DNA of 64,000 bases from Hermetia illucens. Lineage: Eukaryota > Arthropoda > Insecta > Diptera > Stratiomyidae. Numbering within the stretch: position 1 is the stretch's first letter; each line of letters opens with the position of its first letter. The notes below the pieces were generated by a model. The model was not told the DNA's origin, did no database searches, and saw only the letters and a program-made list of their open reading frames with translations. Made by a program: the position numbers and the translations under genes. Where the stretch lies: assembly GCF_905115235.1 (NCBI RefSeq), contig NC_051849.1, forward strand, positions 136,630,712 to 136,694,711, read 5' to 3'. Positions 47,367 to 59,700 of the stretch are shown one piece after another.

Positions 47367-48680
47367 CAGGGTGCGGCAGCATAACTTCCTTTTTTAAAAT
47401 GCGCGCCACTCAGTTAGTTGATGTCATAGCGGAGCGCTAGTGGTCTCGTTCAAGAGGGGATACTGTAAAGTTTTGCCCCGACATGGTTCAGTCGCCATCA
47501 TGCGTTGGAATAGTGAGGAGCGTGCCTTTGTCGTTGAGGTTTACTTTTCAAGCGGATGTTCGGTTGTTGCAACACAGCGTGCATTTCGGAATCGATTTAA
47601 TTTAGCCCCGTTGGCTCCCGTCCCAGACCGCAAATCAATTGTTACATGGGTCACTACAATTAGACAAACTGCAAGTGCGACAAAAGGAAGAACTGGAGTC
47701 CCTCGGCCCGTTAGATCACCTGAGAACATTGAAGCAGTGAGAGCGTGAATGTTGCGATCGCCACGGCGTTCTGCGCGCAAACACGCATCTGCCCTTGGAC
47801 TATCCGATCGTTCTGTGAGAAGAATTCTTCGTGATGATCTTCATTTTCATCCCTATAAGATGGCGATAATGCAGGAACTTTCAGAACGTGACTTCAATTC
47901 TCGGATGAACGCGTGTGAGCTTCTTCTTGATGTCGTTCCCGAGGGTGCTATTGTTTTTTTTAGCGATGAAGCCCATTTTCATTTGTGTGTTTCGGTTAAC
48001 AAACAAAACATGCGCTACTGGGCTGACACCAACCCTCGAGAATTGCATCAAAAGCCTTTGCATTCACCCAAAGTCACAGTGTGGTGTGCAATTTCCTCAG
48101 CTGGAATTATTGGTCCCTGGTTTTTTGAGGAAAATGAGGTTACAGTGACAGTGAATTCGGACCGGTATGTAAACATGCTACAGAATTTTTTTTCCCACGG
48201 CTAGAAAATTTGGATTTGGGGGACACTTGGTTCCAACAAGACGGTGCAACAGCACACACTTCAAAGGCATCGATGGCTGTTTTGAGGGAACACTTTTCAG
48301 AGCGCCTTATCTCAATCGATTGGGAATGGCCGGAAAGTTCTCCCGATCTGTCCCCTTGTGATTTTTTTCTATGGGGTTTTTTGAAATCCCGTGTTTATGT
48401 GAACCGTCCAAGAACCCTACAAGATTTGAAGACCAACATCCAAGAAGAAGTTGCCAACATAACACCTGCTATGCTAACAAGAGTCATGACAAACGCCAGA
48501 AATCGGTTTACGCAATGTATGGAGAATGGGGGACGTCACCTAACAGATTTGATCTTCAAAACAATGTAAATAAAAACTTTAGACATGTACCTACATTATA
48601 AAAAATAAATAAATATTTTCCGATGCATACAGTGGTTTTTATTGAGTTTTGAAAAAAGGAAGTTATGCTGCCGCACCCTG
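47367..48680 (+). mobile_element. Mariner-superfamily transposon with DD41D transposase, copy 2
   Basis: A 1314 bp element nearly identical to copy 1 but in the opposite orientation. Terminal inverted repeats read CAGGGTGCGGCAGCATAAC; TA precedes the left end (47365-47366) and TG follows the right end, a point change of the duplicated TA. The transposase lies at 47440-48569 with a TGA at about 47746-47748 (copy 1 has TCA), the same eight-T slip after LQN as copy 1, and a six-base loss between Asp2 and Asp3 (39 residues instead of 41). It therefore cannot make an intact enzyme. All three catalytic Asp remain. Confidence 0.9.
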
Positions 48681-49050
48681 TGTTAACACTTTTAGGATCA
48701 TTGGTGAAACAGTGTGCGGAATTTAGATCACCGTCAATAAAACTAAGGCTCACTGATGGATTGGCCATCGAAATTTTCATATTTGTATTAGGGCGTTGAT
48801 GTGTTCATGAGAAAGAAAAAGTAGCAGTGTATAGGTTACAAATCAAAGAAGATTGACCACTTCATTGCAGGTTATGCCATGGGAACTCACTATCCTAGGA
48901 AGGCTGAGAAGAGGATCGCCCTAGAACTACGTGGCGTAGAACAGTCGAGGATTAGTGGAAGCTTTTCGGCAAATCATGGAAGGTTTAAAGCACCTTACAC
49001 TGATAACAATGACGCATAGATGTGGCTGGTGCGTCGTTCTCAAAATAGGC
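48681..49050 (+). mobile_element. LINE 3' fragment, right of mariner copy 2
   Basis: Words such as GAAACAGTGTGCGGAATTTAG (compare CACAATGTGTGGAGTTTAGA at 35.87 kb) mark the RT VEFRSP segment, and near 48880-48990 the plus strand gives a C-terminal tail ending LVEAFRQIMEGLKHL, as in RTE-like family b. Confidence 0.55.
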
Positions 49051-49568
49051 ATTTATGGCAACAGAAAAAGGTGAAAATATTGTAAAGTTTTTGAAAACTA
49101 TTATTATGGGAGGGCTTTAAAGCTTACGAGGTTTCAAATACAATTTATATTGTTTAAACGAAGAAGATTTCTGCTAGAAAAACTCCGGCTCATTTGGGTA
49201 TCAAGTTGTGTATTGAAGATACGAAAACATTAAATTTGGAGCCTTTTATTTTTTATTTATAATAATATTTCTTGTGGCTTTTTCCTTCGGTTAGTTTTCC
49301 TCTATTGAGTACTCTCAATGGGTAACTACCTTGTACTAATAGTGTTATGGTAAAGACTTTTGGCTCCCCATAGATTTCATACAACTCATTCTTGTGCATG
49401 TACCTTTCCACAATGTTCGGTGTAACACTTTTCTCCCGAAGACAGAAGTATTTTCATTTTTATTTTTGTATTTTAATTGCTGCTTGAATTAAAGTCCCGC
49501 TGATGATCTATGAATAGCTTTATCATATTTTATATCCGAGGTAAAAATTTGGCATAAAACTTTATAGT
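49051..49568. other. Unassigned AT-rich stretch
   Basis: Nothing recognised. Confidence 0.35.
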
Positions 49569-49704
49569 AAAATATTGGAAAAATTCTGAATTGGAAACGG
49601 AAAGGTCTGAACTTGAAATGGAAAATTCTGAAACTGAGTTGGAAAAGTCTGCAGTTAGTTTGGAAAATTCTGAATTGGTTTGGAAAATTTTGAATTTTCA
49701 CTTC
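49569..49704. repeat. 21-bp minisatellite, about six units
   Basis: Six units beginning GGAAAA(T/G)TCTGAA recur every 20-22 bp. The plus frame is open through all units and reads as heptads (NSELETE, RSELEME, NSETELE, KSAVSLE, NSELVWK). The seven-residue period with Leu and Glu is coiled-coil-like. No surrounding gene was recognised. Confidence 0.7.
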
Positions 49705-49782
49705 ACCTACAATAGCGTCGATGTCTGTACCCTGTAGAATTCCGTGTTAAATCTGTCACACCAAAATAGCCGCGAACCAAGA

Positions 49783-50165
49783 AGACTATACACATGAGCG
49801 GAAACTCGAATGAAAAAGCAGGACAAAAAATGAATCATCCGGTATGAGACCGAGACAAAATCGCAGTGGATTCTGCCCATCTGTTAATGTATTGTGTGTC
49901 GTGTTTCTATCATATATCTCTTCTGCGTATGCGAACCCATGTAACCAATCAACCAGTCAAAAACAACGATTAGGAAATTGATAGGATTGATTGATTTAGT
50001 TACCAATTTGAAAAACAAACAAATGCCATGCGCACCAACCTCATCATCAAAATGCGGACCAATACCACAGAAGCACAGAACGTAACTACGGTCTTGGTTG
50101 AAAAGTCCTGCCCTCCACACGCCATATTTTTTGTCCTGGAAAAATTCAAGACCGCGAACAATAAA
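49783..50165. mobile_element. Diverged relative of the 46.2 kb MITE
   Basis: It shares the left terminus (ACTATACACATGAGCGGAAAC), an AGGACAAAA block and the inner GTTGAAAAGTCCTGCCCTCC / TTTTTTGTCCTGGAAAA region with the 46224-46560 element. The right terminus is not recognisable. Confidence 0.5.
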
Positions 50166-50950
50166 TTCATTTAGCTGATTTGTCCAAATCACACGACGCG
50201 TACTTTTTCGTCCCTGGTGGTTGACTCTGGCGTTGTTGAGCGACTCTCAACCGTGCTGGGTAGGAAAATCAAATGCGATGATAGAGAGCATGCAAACACC
50301 CCCATTCAATTGTCGCGCACAGAACAGGTGCGTTCTCCAGGATTTTTACGATCGTCGATTCGATCATTTCTTCTACTCCCTGGAAAAGATCTGATTCTTA
50401 GGAGTTACATATAAGTGGTACTAGTAATTCTTCAGAAAGTGCAAGGGCTTAGGGAAACAATTAAGGACCCTCAAGGACAGCCATATAGCCCACTATCGTG
50501 GATGGGAAACCTATTGTTAACGTCCATTACAAGACAATGGGATGATCGCCTGCAAGCTCTTTCGTAGTATGGTAATTGGTAGTGATATTGTTATTATTTG
50601 CTAGAGCTTCTGCTCTTCTAGCCGACTTAATAGCGAAATTCCTTTTCCCACGCACATGATTGCTACACATCTCGTACTTTGTTACGGCAATGGAATTCGA
50701 ACGCGTCGCGCTCATAACCATTCACTGCGGTCAACATAGCTCTATAATATTTTCAGGCGGATTGTTCAAAGTTGCCTCCGTCCGCCTATCAAGAAAGTTT
50801 TCCCTCTGCTCACGACAGACGAATTGCGGAAGCGGTGCATATTGAATTTTCGGGTTCGAGGCTCTGTGATGTGTACGCGGAGGTAGGAAATCATGCCGGA
50901 GCAGAGCGATTATAAAGTCTTTAAGGTAGTAGTACAATGTGACGATTTTT
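50166..50950. other. Unassigned stretch
   Basis: Short ORFs on both strands, none recognised. Possibly decayed LINE sequence. Confidence 0.3.
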
Positions 50951-52079
50951 AAGGTTTTGTGTAAAACAAAACCTTCTCAAAATCAATTCAATGTCCGTCT
51001 GTCTGTCTGTCACACGCATTTTTCTCCAAAACGGCTAAACTGATCCGAACGAAATTTGGTGTACAAATGGGAACTATGAAATCCCACGCATAGAACGAGT
51101 GGCATAAATTTAGATGGAGTTTACAGGAGGGCTCCCCATACATGCAAAGGGGGATTCAACAATTTTTTTCACCGGATATAGTCGCGTAAGGTATGGGTAT
51201 CAAATGAAAGGTCTCAATTTGTACTTCCCGAAACTGATATTAGTTTTGGCGTGAATTGCAAAGCGCGTGAGTAAGGAGTCAAAATGTACGCACTTAAAGT
51301 GAGACAGGACTCATTTTCGGAAACTACTCAACTTAAAAATCCGAAAAAAATCAGGCTGGTGCGCTTAGATGAAATCTAGGCCTCAAAATATGTCCCATTC
51401 CGATATCTGCTCAAATAAACTTACTAATAGTATATTACTACTTTTTAGAAATTTACTGAAAAACCCCCCTTAAATTCATCCTAGGACTTCCGAATTGTAC
51501 CAGCATAGAGGATAATATTTCGTATATATGTGCTACATTTCGTGGAAATCTGGCCATTGACGCCAAAGTTATAGCAGTTGAGGCTTAGAAATTTCGCGCG
51601 AATTTACTGCTTCCAAAGCCATGCAAATAAGACGCTGACATCATAATTAACCGGAATAATTGACATTCGCGTGAAATATTAAGGAATGAAGAATCTAGCC
51701 CTTTTTAAGGTTTTGTGTTAAACACTTATGTGAAATCTAATCTTCGACAGATGCCCCAATCCGGTATCTGCTCAAATAAATTTACTAATAGTATATTATC
51801 AACTATTAGAAATTGACTAAAAAACTCCCCTTACGTTTATCCTAGGTGTACCGTTGAGTGCTCCGACATAGAGGACAGTCTCGTGCATACACATGCCAAG
51901 TTCCATGAAAATCCAACTACTAGTGTCAAAGTTATAGAAGTTCAAACTTATCAATTTCGTGCTAATTGACAGAATCCTAAGCCATACAAATAAGATGCTG
52001 ACGTCATAATTAACGAGAATAATTGACATTCGAGTGAAATATTAAAATTCTTTTCAAGAAGAATCTATTTCTTCTTTTT

Positions 52080-52830
52080 ATACTTTTTTGATGTTGGTTA
52101 AATTCTTGGCATTTGCTAATAATATTAAACTCAGAGTGTGAAGCGTGTGAGGTTGACGATTATCAATACAGGGCTTTCCATCAAATGATTGATTTAAATC
52201 GCTTTCTAGAAAACAGAGGGCAATGGAATTTTTGGCTATGTGACATGGAGCTGTCGCGCACTCGCCGGTCCTTACCTCTTTTTCTTTTTCTTCAGCCTTC
52301 AGTTCACAAGCGGGGTCGGCTCTTCGTGATCGCAAAGCGCGTGAGTATTTAATTTTATCAAATGCCTGATCAGGATGTAATCGCGAGACCTATAAATCCT
52401 CATCCAGTGTATCAAGCCACCATTGTTTTGGCCAGCTTTTTGGTTGCTTACCATTGACTTCGATGTTCTGACCAATACTGGTTATTGAATGACGTGACCA
52501 CACCATTGAAAACGCCTCTCTCGCAGTTTTTCCACGATCGGTACAAACCCATATCGATCGCGGATATTCTTATTTCAGACGTGATCAAAACGTGTCACGC
52601 CACCAATGCAATGCAACAACTTCGTCTCCATTACCGCAAGACGCCGTTCATTGTCCTTTATAGTCGGCCAACACTCAGAACTATAGAGAGCGGCAGTCGG
52701 ACGGCATTGCAGTAAATTTCAGATTTGGGACGTGCGCTGATACGTCGATCACAAAGAACACCATTTGGGGAATGCCACTTCATCCAAGTAGCGTTAATGG
52801 GTTAAACCATTTTCATTACGCAGTTCTCCA
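52080..52830 (-). mobile_element. LINE 3'-end fragment nested in HINE-like copy C2
   Basis: The minus strand reads WLDTLDEDL, KIKYSRALRSRRADPACELK and AEEKEKEVRTGE, the C-terminal tail of an RTE-like LINE ORF and its 3' UTR. The rest is frame-broken. A related fragment is at 21.6-22.0 kb. Confidence 0.65.
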
Positions 52831-53000
52831 TTGGCTGATAGCATTGACTCGAGATATTTAAATCGCTGAGTTCTGGCAATGGCAGTAACCTGCCCCTTGA
52901 GATATTTAAATCACTCAATTCTTTCAATGGCAGTAACCTGCCCAGAACTGAGCGATTTCAATATCTCGGGTCAATGCTATAAGCCAATGGACAACTACGT
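52818..53000. repeat. Foldback element with about 55-bp inverted arms
   Basis: The left arm (CCATTGGCTGATAGCATTGA, CTCGAGATATTTAAATCGCT, GAGTTCTGG) is the reverse complement of the right arm (CAGAACTGAGCGATTTCAAT, ATCTCGGGTCAATGCTATAA, GCCAATGG) with few mismatches. Between them the segment GAGATATTTAAATC...CAATGGCAGTAACCTGCC is tandemly repeated. Confidence 0.75.
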
Positions 53001-53070
53001 TATGTTCCTCACATAGGGAAACACAAAACCTTTTATACCTGAAGCGTCAAGCTTCCGGTTTCCCGATTTG

Positions 53071-53690
53071 TTTTTCTTTACTTATTTCGAAAGTATAACA
53101 TATTGAAAATTTAGAGTCAAATTCCCAGATTAAAATACAAAATACAAGTTATAGTACAAAGAATGGGGCGCGCCGCAGTAGACATAGAAATGGAAATCAG
53201 CCAACTGTTCAAACTTTAAGGAAATTTCAAAATCAATTTTTCATCTAAATTTCAAAGTGCAATATTGAACGGTCCTTTAAACTTACAAGTCTGTGACAAA
53301 AGTTATCCCAATCTATTAGCTTCCGAAAGACATAAAATGATGGGCTTAATTATGAAAAATTCACGAATATTCGAAAGCACGTTTTCAAAGTTTCGGGTAA
53401 AAACAAAAAACTACTTAGCCGATTTAGTTCAAATTTGAATTCCTTGTTCTACACACCTACGCCCCTATGTGAGATATTTCATTCTCTAATAATAATTATG
53501 TTCAAGTAGAATAGAAAAGAATACAAAAAAGAATTATTTTTTTATTTTCGGTTCACCACAGAAGGCTGTGTACTTTCCCGAGTAAGAACAGCTTTTTTGC
53601 AAGGAGACTGCTTTGTTCATAAAAAACATATATAGATCAATAAAAATTAAATAAAAAATAATTCTGTTGTTAAGCTTCCATTAAAGTCAA
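53071..53690. other. Unassigned AT-rich stretch
   Basis: No feature recognised. Confidence 0.35.
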
Positions 53691-53699
53691 AGCGTAGTA

Positions 53700-56170
53700 T
53701 AAGTCCCAGGGCGAAACGTGGATTGGTCCACACGATGGAGCCACCGGCTCTACTCAAAGCCCGTCCCAAGTATGATATCAAAATTATACTTGGAGATTTC
53801 AACAGTCAAGTAGGGACGGAGCCCGAATTCAGGCGTCGGCCCCCACAGCTGACACAACGATACCAACTATAACGGACTGCGGATTATTCAGTTAGCAGTA
53901 TCGCACGAAATTAGTTATTGGAAGTACCTGGTTTTTGCGGAAAGCGATCCACAGACAAACATGGGCCTCTTCATACGGCATCACTTTCAACCAAATTGAC
54001 CACGTGGTGATCGAACGCCGCCACCTCTCAGCCTTGATGAATGACAGAACATATAGGGGGGCCAATATAGACTCGGATTACTATTTCGTTGGCATCGTGC
54101 TCCGAGCTCAACACCATCTACAATCCCCTCTGGCAATCAGGTGAGAGCGAATAATGAAGCCATTCACAACACAGTCCTTCGTAACACCTATAAGGGGTAA
54201 ATGGATGCAGCAATAACCGTAGCTAACAGATATCCTGAAAATGAAGCATCAACAAATGATCATTCCATTCCATTCACAACCACCTGAAGAACGTTATCAT
54301 TAATACGGGCACAGATATACTTGGCCCCAGCCGCGGAGATCACGAACTCCGACGAACAAAGAAGCGATTTCATAAATGGAAAAAGGAAGCTTGGGACAAC
54401 CAACAAGTCAGTGAACTCGAAAGTACAGGGAGCAACTGCACCAGGCGCGGAAATTTTACCAAAAAGTCAGCAGGGTGAACCCGTATACACCTCGATGCTC
54501 ATCCTGCCGAGGCAAAGAGGGAAATCTGATTTCCGACAGAATGGGCATATTGGTGCGATAGGTTGAGTTCTTTGATGAGTTACTGAACAACCAGAACATC
54601 GGCGAGTTGGAGGTCCCGCCAACTGAAGACGACCGACAAATGCTGCCACCACCAAGCATGGAAGAAACATTCCGTGCAATTCATCGGCCTAAAAATCATA
54701 AGTTGCCAGAAACCGTTGGAATTACAGCCGAACTGGTTAAATATGGAGGCGACCCATTACACCAAGTGGTTCATCAACTGATGCTCAAGGTGTGGGGTAG
54801 CGAATCAATACTTAACCACTGGCAACGGATCATTATCTGCCCCACATATAAAAAGGGGGATATCACACAATGCAGCAATTATAGATGTATCACGCTCCTA
54901 AGTACCATCTATAAGATATTCTCCGCTATCTTGCTAGGCCGGATAGCCCCATACGTCCAGAACATAATTGACCCATACCAAAAAGGCTTCACTCCACGCA
55001 AATCAACAGCAGATCAGATTTTCTCTCAGTGGCAAGCGATGGGAAAACTGCTGGAATATGGCCATCAGTTGCACCATCTTTCATCGACTTTAAAGCCTCC
55101 TATGATAGCATAGCCAGGGTAAAACTGTACGCGCCCTCGAGAGAATTCGGTATTCCAACGAAATTGATAAGGCTGACTAGGCTGACCCTGACCAATGTGC
55201 GAGGCCAGATAAAAGCAGCAGGATCACTCTCAAGACCATTCAAAATCAACAACGGTCTAAGACAAGGGGATGCCCTACCATGCGTCTTCTTTGACCTGGC
55301 CCTGGAGAAAGTGATTCGCGATGCAGATGTAAATGCCAGAGGCACCATTGTCTTCAAGTCCACTCAACTACTAGCCTACGTTGACGATATTGGCATCATG
55401 GGGAGAACAACCCGAGATGTACAGTCTATCTTTATCCAGATCGAGCAGGCGGCCATTGGCGCGAGATCTTGGGTTGCACATCAATGAAGGCAAGACAAAA
55501 TATATGATGGCAACGCCAGCGCCAAAAACAAAAGAACGAAGAACACGATTCGCACTGGCCAAACGAAACCAATAAAGATAGGAAACTACAACTTTGAGAT
55601 CGTTGAAATTTTTTTTTATTTGGGGTCGAAAATCTCAACCGATAACAACTATGACGATGAAATCCGCACACGGTTGTTGGCTTCCAACAGAGCCTATTTC
55701 AGTTTACAAAAACCGTTTCGCTCGAAACGTTTCACCATAGGGTCAGAGCTCTTACTGTACAAGACAATGATCTTGCCAATCCTTATGTATTCCTCGGAGA
55801 CCTGTGTCCTTAACAAAAAAAAACTGCGAACTCTTGGCCGCGAAGAGAAGAATCCTCCGAAGAATTTTTGGCCCCCAACATCAGGATTGACGATTCCGTA
55901 GCCTACATTACGACGAAATCTATGAGCGATACCACGACCGTCTGGTTGTGGATAAATTCCGGCTGAACAAGTTGCGGTGGGTGAGATGGAGCGATGGCGT
56001 GGGTCAGGACGCCAAACAGCTTTTAGGTATATCGAATTGGTGGACCTCGGCACAAAACCAGGGTGCCTGAAGTTCCTTATTAAGGCAGGCCTAGACCGGA
56101 TACCGGTTGTTGCGCCGTTGATGATGATGATCAAAATCAAAATAAAATTCAAAATAATCGTGTATTGTGT
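53700..56170 (+). mobile_element. LINE, RTE-like family a, longest copy
   Basis: Plus-strand parts in order: EN (FNQIDHVVIERRHLSALMND, TYRGANIDSDYYFVGIVLRA), linker, RT fingers (KKGDITQCSNYRCITLLSTI, YQKGFTPRKSTADQIFSQWQ), REFGIPTKLIRLTRLTLTNV, NNGLRQGDALPCVFF, palm LLAYVDDIGIMGRTTRD (YVDD), NYNFEIVEIFF, thumb (LLLYKTMILPILMYSSETCV) and a tail near LVVDKFRLNKLRWV. It ends near 56150 with a GATGATGAT run. EN active site HN has decayed (SDH is SDY); at least five frame breaks. 5'-truncated. Confidence 0.88.
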
Positions 56171-56767
56171 TATAACGTTGAAATTTCGAGCGTCACACTG
56201 TGTGCTACCTTAAGAAGCCTCTTCACAATCTTATAAAGAACGTCCTTCTACTTTATATCGGAATACTTCCTCGTGAAATCTATTTGTAATCTAAAGACAG
56301 CCTTTGAAAATGTTAATCATTTGATTCACTCCCAGATTCATTATACATGGTTGGATAAGCAACCACCTCTCCCATATTGTCTTTTCTATTAAAAATGCGT
56401 ATTTGAAGAAAGAGCATCAAATGCATCGTAGTTCTTTTTGGCTTCATATGTTAAGCACATTGGCTTCGCAGTAGGAATGTTTGTTAAAGGAATGGTGCCA
56501 TGCACAAAAGTTTCTTACGACGATTTATGCCTAGTGGGCTTCAATATGAGAGCTCAAATAGCCGGATTTGCAAGTGAAACTAAGCAACCTGACCGAGTTA
56601 ACACTATTTACTTTTAGGAAACGGGTTTTCTTCTTTATTATTCATTTCTCCTTCCCTAATTTATCCTTGTGAAATTCCCATCGGGACGAATTAAACTGGC
56701 AGCAACCCCATGTCATCAAATACTCATCAAATGTTTACACACGCCAGCGCAATTTATCACATTTGCC
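56171..56767. other. Upstream region of the kinase gene
   Basis: No repeat recognised. It should contain the promoter and 5' UTR of the kinase; the frame of exon 1 is open back to about 56669 but the first ATG is at 56768. Confidence 0.4.
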
Positions 56768-59700
56768 ATGGAACTTGAAAATCGAAAGTCAACCGACTCT
56801 TCTGGTCTACACGAGATTTTTCAAAAACTGGATATTATCAAATTATTACACTTATCAGCGTCATCATCTAGTTCCGCTCTTGAACCCACCAAACATTCGT
56901 CGCCTACAGTCATGTCTGTCGAAGGATTTTCAACAAAGGTTGAATACACTGAGATTCTGAAAAAGTTAAAAGTGGAATTTTTCACAAAATATGACTCAGC
57001 GAAACCATCACCAAAAATAGACTTCCAAGAGTTCGAGCCAGTTATTATTGTAGGTAGTGGTTCGTTCGGTACCGTGGTAAGTGAAAATCAGGGGAAAGAG
57101 GCACAGCCCTTTATTATGGGATTGAAATTACGTTTTCGTGTTTGATTTTATAGAAATTATGTAAGCAGAAGAAAACGAACAAGTATTACGCGGTTAAGGT
57201 TCTTTTTAAGAGCAATATTGTTAAAAACAAGCAAGTTGAGCATGTTGTATCGGAAAAGAAGATTCTGGGAGCACTGAATTTCCCATTTGTCATCCATATG
57301 GAGCTCTCCTTTAAGGATAACGATTGTTTGTATTTAGTGATGCCGTTCATCAGCGGTGGAGAACTATTTACATATCTTCGAAAGTAAGTACTAACGTTTA
57401 ATTTTTTCAGGGTCTAGTCTGTCCGGTTCGTTATATAATTGCTAGCTTCTTACCGAGAGATTTTAGCTTTATTTCACACATTACCGTGCCATCGCATACC
57501 ATATATATATTATAACTATTAATTTTTTTCCAATTAAAGTTGCAGACTTCAGCAATAACACCTTATATGAGTGAACCTTGCATGGTGGTGCAAGAAAAAA
57601 CGCTATATAGCCTCTAAACCAGTGTTACCAGTTTAATGGTCTAGATTAATCTCACGTTTGAGTTCAGAACAGGGATGACTTTATTAGCATTTCGAACTGT
57701 CTTTTATAAAATACCAGCTGAACCCGAGAGACATTGTTCTGGATGTGTTATATAATAGCCAACAACACATCATTCAAAATCATACATGAAATATATACAT
57801 AAACGATGCTTTATAATTGATGATCTGTAGTGAGTATCAATCAGATCTTTAATTCTTGCACCGTTACCGAATTTAGATAAAGCTAATACTCCACGTCACT
57901 GTTTACAATCCTGGTTCCTCTGGCGTCTTAATCAGCGGTGGATAATTAACCTGGCCGGTGCATTGCACAATTAAGCCATTAGACCAATGATATCATCTCA
58001 TTTCCATTTTTTGAATCATATGGTAATTGAAGGATGCTTTATTGAGGTCGATTCTCATTATTAATCGAATCTGCCATAAGCATTCAAATGTTGCAGTAGT
58101 TCTCAAAGTAGCTTTTGTTTGGAAATTTGCAATTTCGACATCATGTTGTTGAAATGCTTCGACAGCTCTTGAAGTAGAAGCTCGCAGTCGCAGGCTTGAG
58201 GAAATTTAGTGTTTCTTGAAATAGAAATATCTTGCTCTTCTGATTTTTCGGCAGCTCCTGAAGTAGAGGCTTCGATTCGTTTTGTTTCCAGTCGCGATAT
58301 TTCAGCAACTTTACTGGTTGACACCTGCTGCACCTATCTGGTTGATGTTCCAATATTCGGCTTTTTATTTGGCATTTTAAATAGTTATCAGAATATAAAG
58401 TCTGTATTTAGATAACAGTAATAGACCAAATTTTTACATAGACGATATCCTTAAAACATTAAGCGGGTTTTCCCTCGATATTTTTTAAATTCTTCTTCTT
58501 AGCGTCTTGAATTATGATACAAAAATTTCATTTAAGATATTTCATAATCGTTTGTATTTGTTTTTGTGTGGGTTCCTTAAAAAGGTTAGTGGCTGGTGGG
58601 AAGCATTTATCCATTTTTAGTAATTTGGAACCAAAAATTTAAATATCTTCTTATTCTCTATACTTGCCGCCATTGTCCCAAATACGTTTATAGTTTTTAC
58701 CTTAAAATGGTGGAATTTTAAAGCAAAATATTCAAAAATCGAGTCTAGTTTTCATTGAAAATACGGAATAAAAATAAGAAATTTTTTAATGAAAATACAT
58801 AATCTTGCTTCCGATGATGGTTACAGCCACTGACACCAAATTTGGTAGAAAGCTGGGAACTGTGAACGCTCATGCATACAGTGAGTTTCATCCTTTTACA
58901 ATGAATTTAAGGGGGGGGGGGGGGGTCCCATACATGCAAAAAGGGGGTGTACGTTTTTTTCCATCAAATATAGTCATGTGGGTTATCAAATTAAAGGTCT
59001 TGGTTAGTACCTTTTGAAGCCGATCTTAGTTTTGACATTGGTTGGAAAGGTATGGAGTGCGGGGTGTTGAAAATGATCATTCATTTCAGGGGGCCATTCT
59101 CAGAAACTACCCAACCGAAAAATCTGAAAAAATCAGGAGCCTAACTTCCATACTGATATCTGTACAAATAGAGTTAATAATAGTATATTACTATAATTTT
59201 TAGTAATTGGCTGCAAAACTATCCTTAAGTTCATGCATCCACCACGAAATGTAACAATATAAGGTATAATATAGGGCAAGATCTTACCAAGTTTGGTGGA
59301 AATCGCACTATTGCTAACAAAGTTGTAATACGTCAAAGTTGTCGCTTCTTTGCGAATTCAAGACTATGAATGTCAATATCATCCGAAAGTGGATATTCTC
59401 AAATAATATATGCATATATTACGTGCTACGTACTAAGAAATACACAAAACCTTTCGTACTTGAAGCGTCCAGCTTCCCGAGTTGTTATATAATAGATTAG
59501 CTGAACCCGGCAGACGTTGTTCTGATTGTGTACATATATTTGCAAAAACTGCAAATTTTCTTCAGATACTGGAGTGAAACCATTTGATGATGCACCTGTC
59601 CTTTCACTTTGAATCTGGGTGTAAAATTACCACATTTCACAATATTCGTTGATCCAAGCGATACCATTTGAAAGCATGCATTGCATTGACGAATATGATG

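Larger units (their letters stand above)
50951..53070 (+). mobile_element. HINE-like repeats, copies C1 and C2, with nested insertions
   Basis: C1 (50951-51690) starts with the perfect palindrome arms AAGGTTTTGT...ACAAAACCTT, then GTCCGTCTGTCTGTCTGTC and the family body. At 51709 a second 5' end (AAGGTTTTGTGTTAAAC) begins C2, missing the microsatellite, whose body runs to about 52070. The 3' end CACAAAACCTTTTATACCTG with hairpin GAAGCGTCAAGCTTC and CCCGATTTG is at 53015-53070. A LINE tail (52080-52830) and a foldback element (52818-53000) lie between. Confidence 0.75.

Noticed and set aside
50951-51720. GTCTGTCTGTC repeats as a CRISPR-like array
   Set aside because: They are a microsatellite within the HINE-like family, with no spacers.
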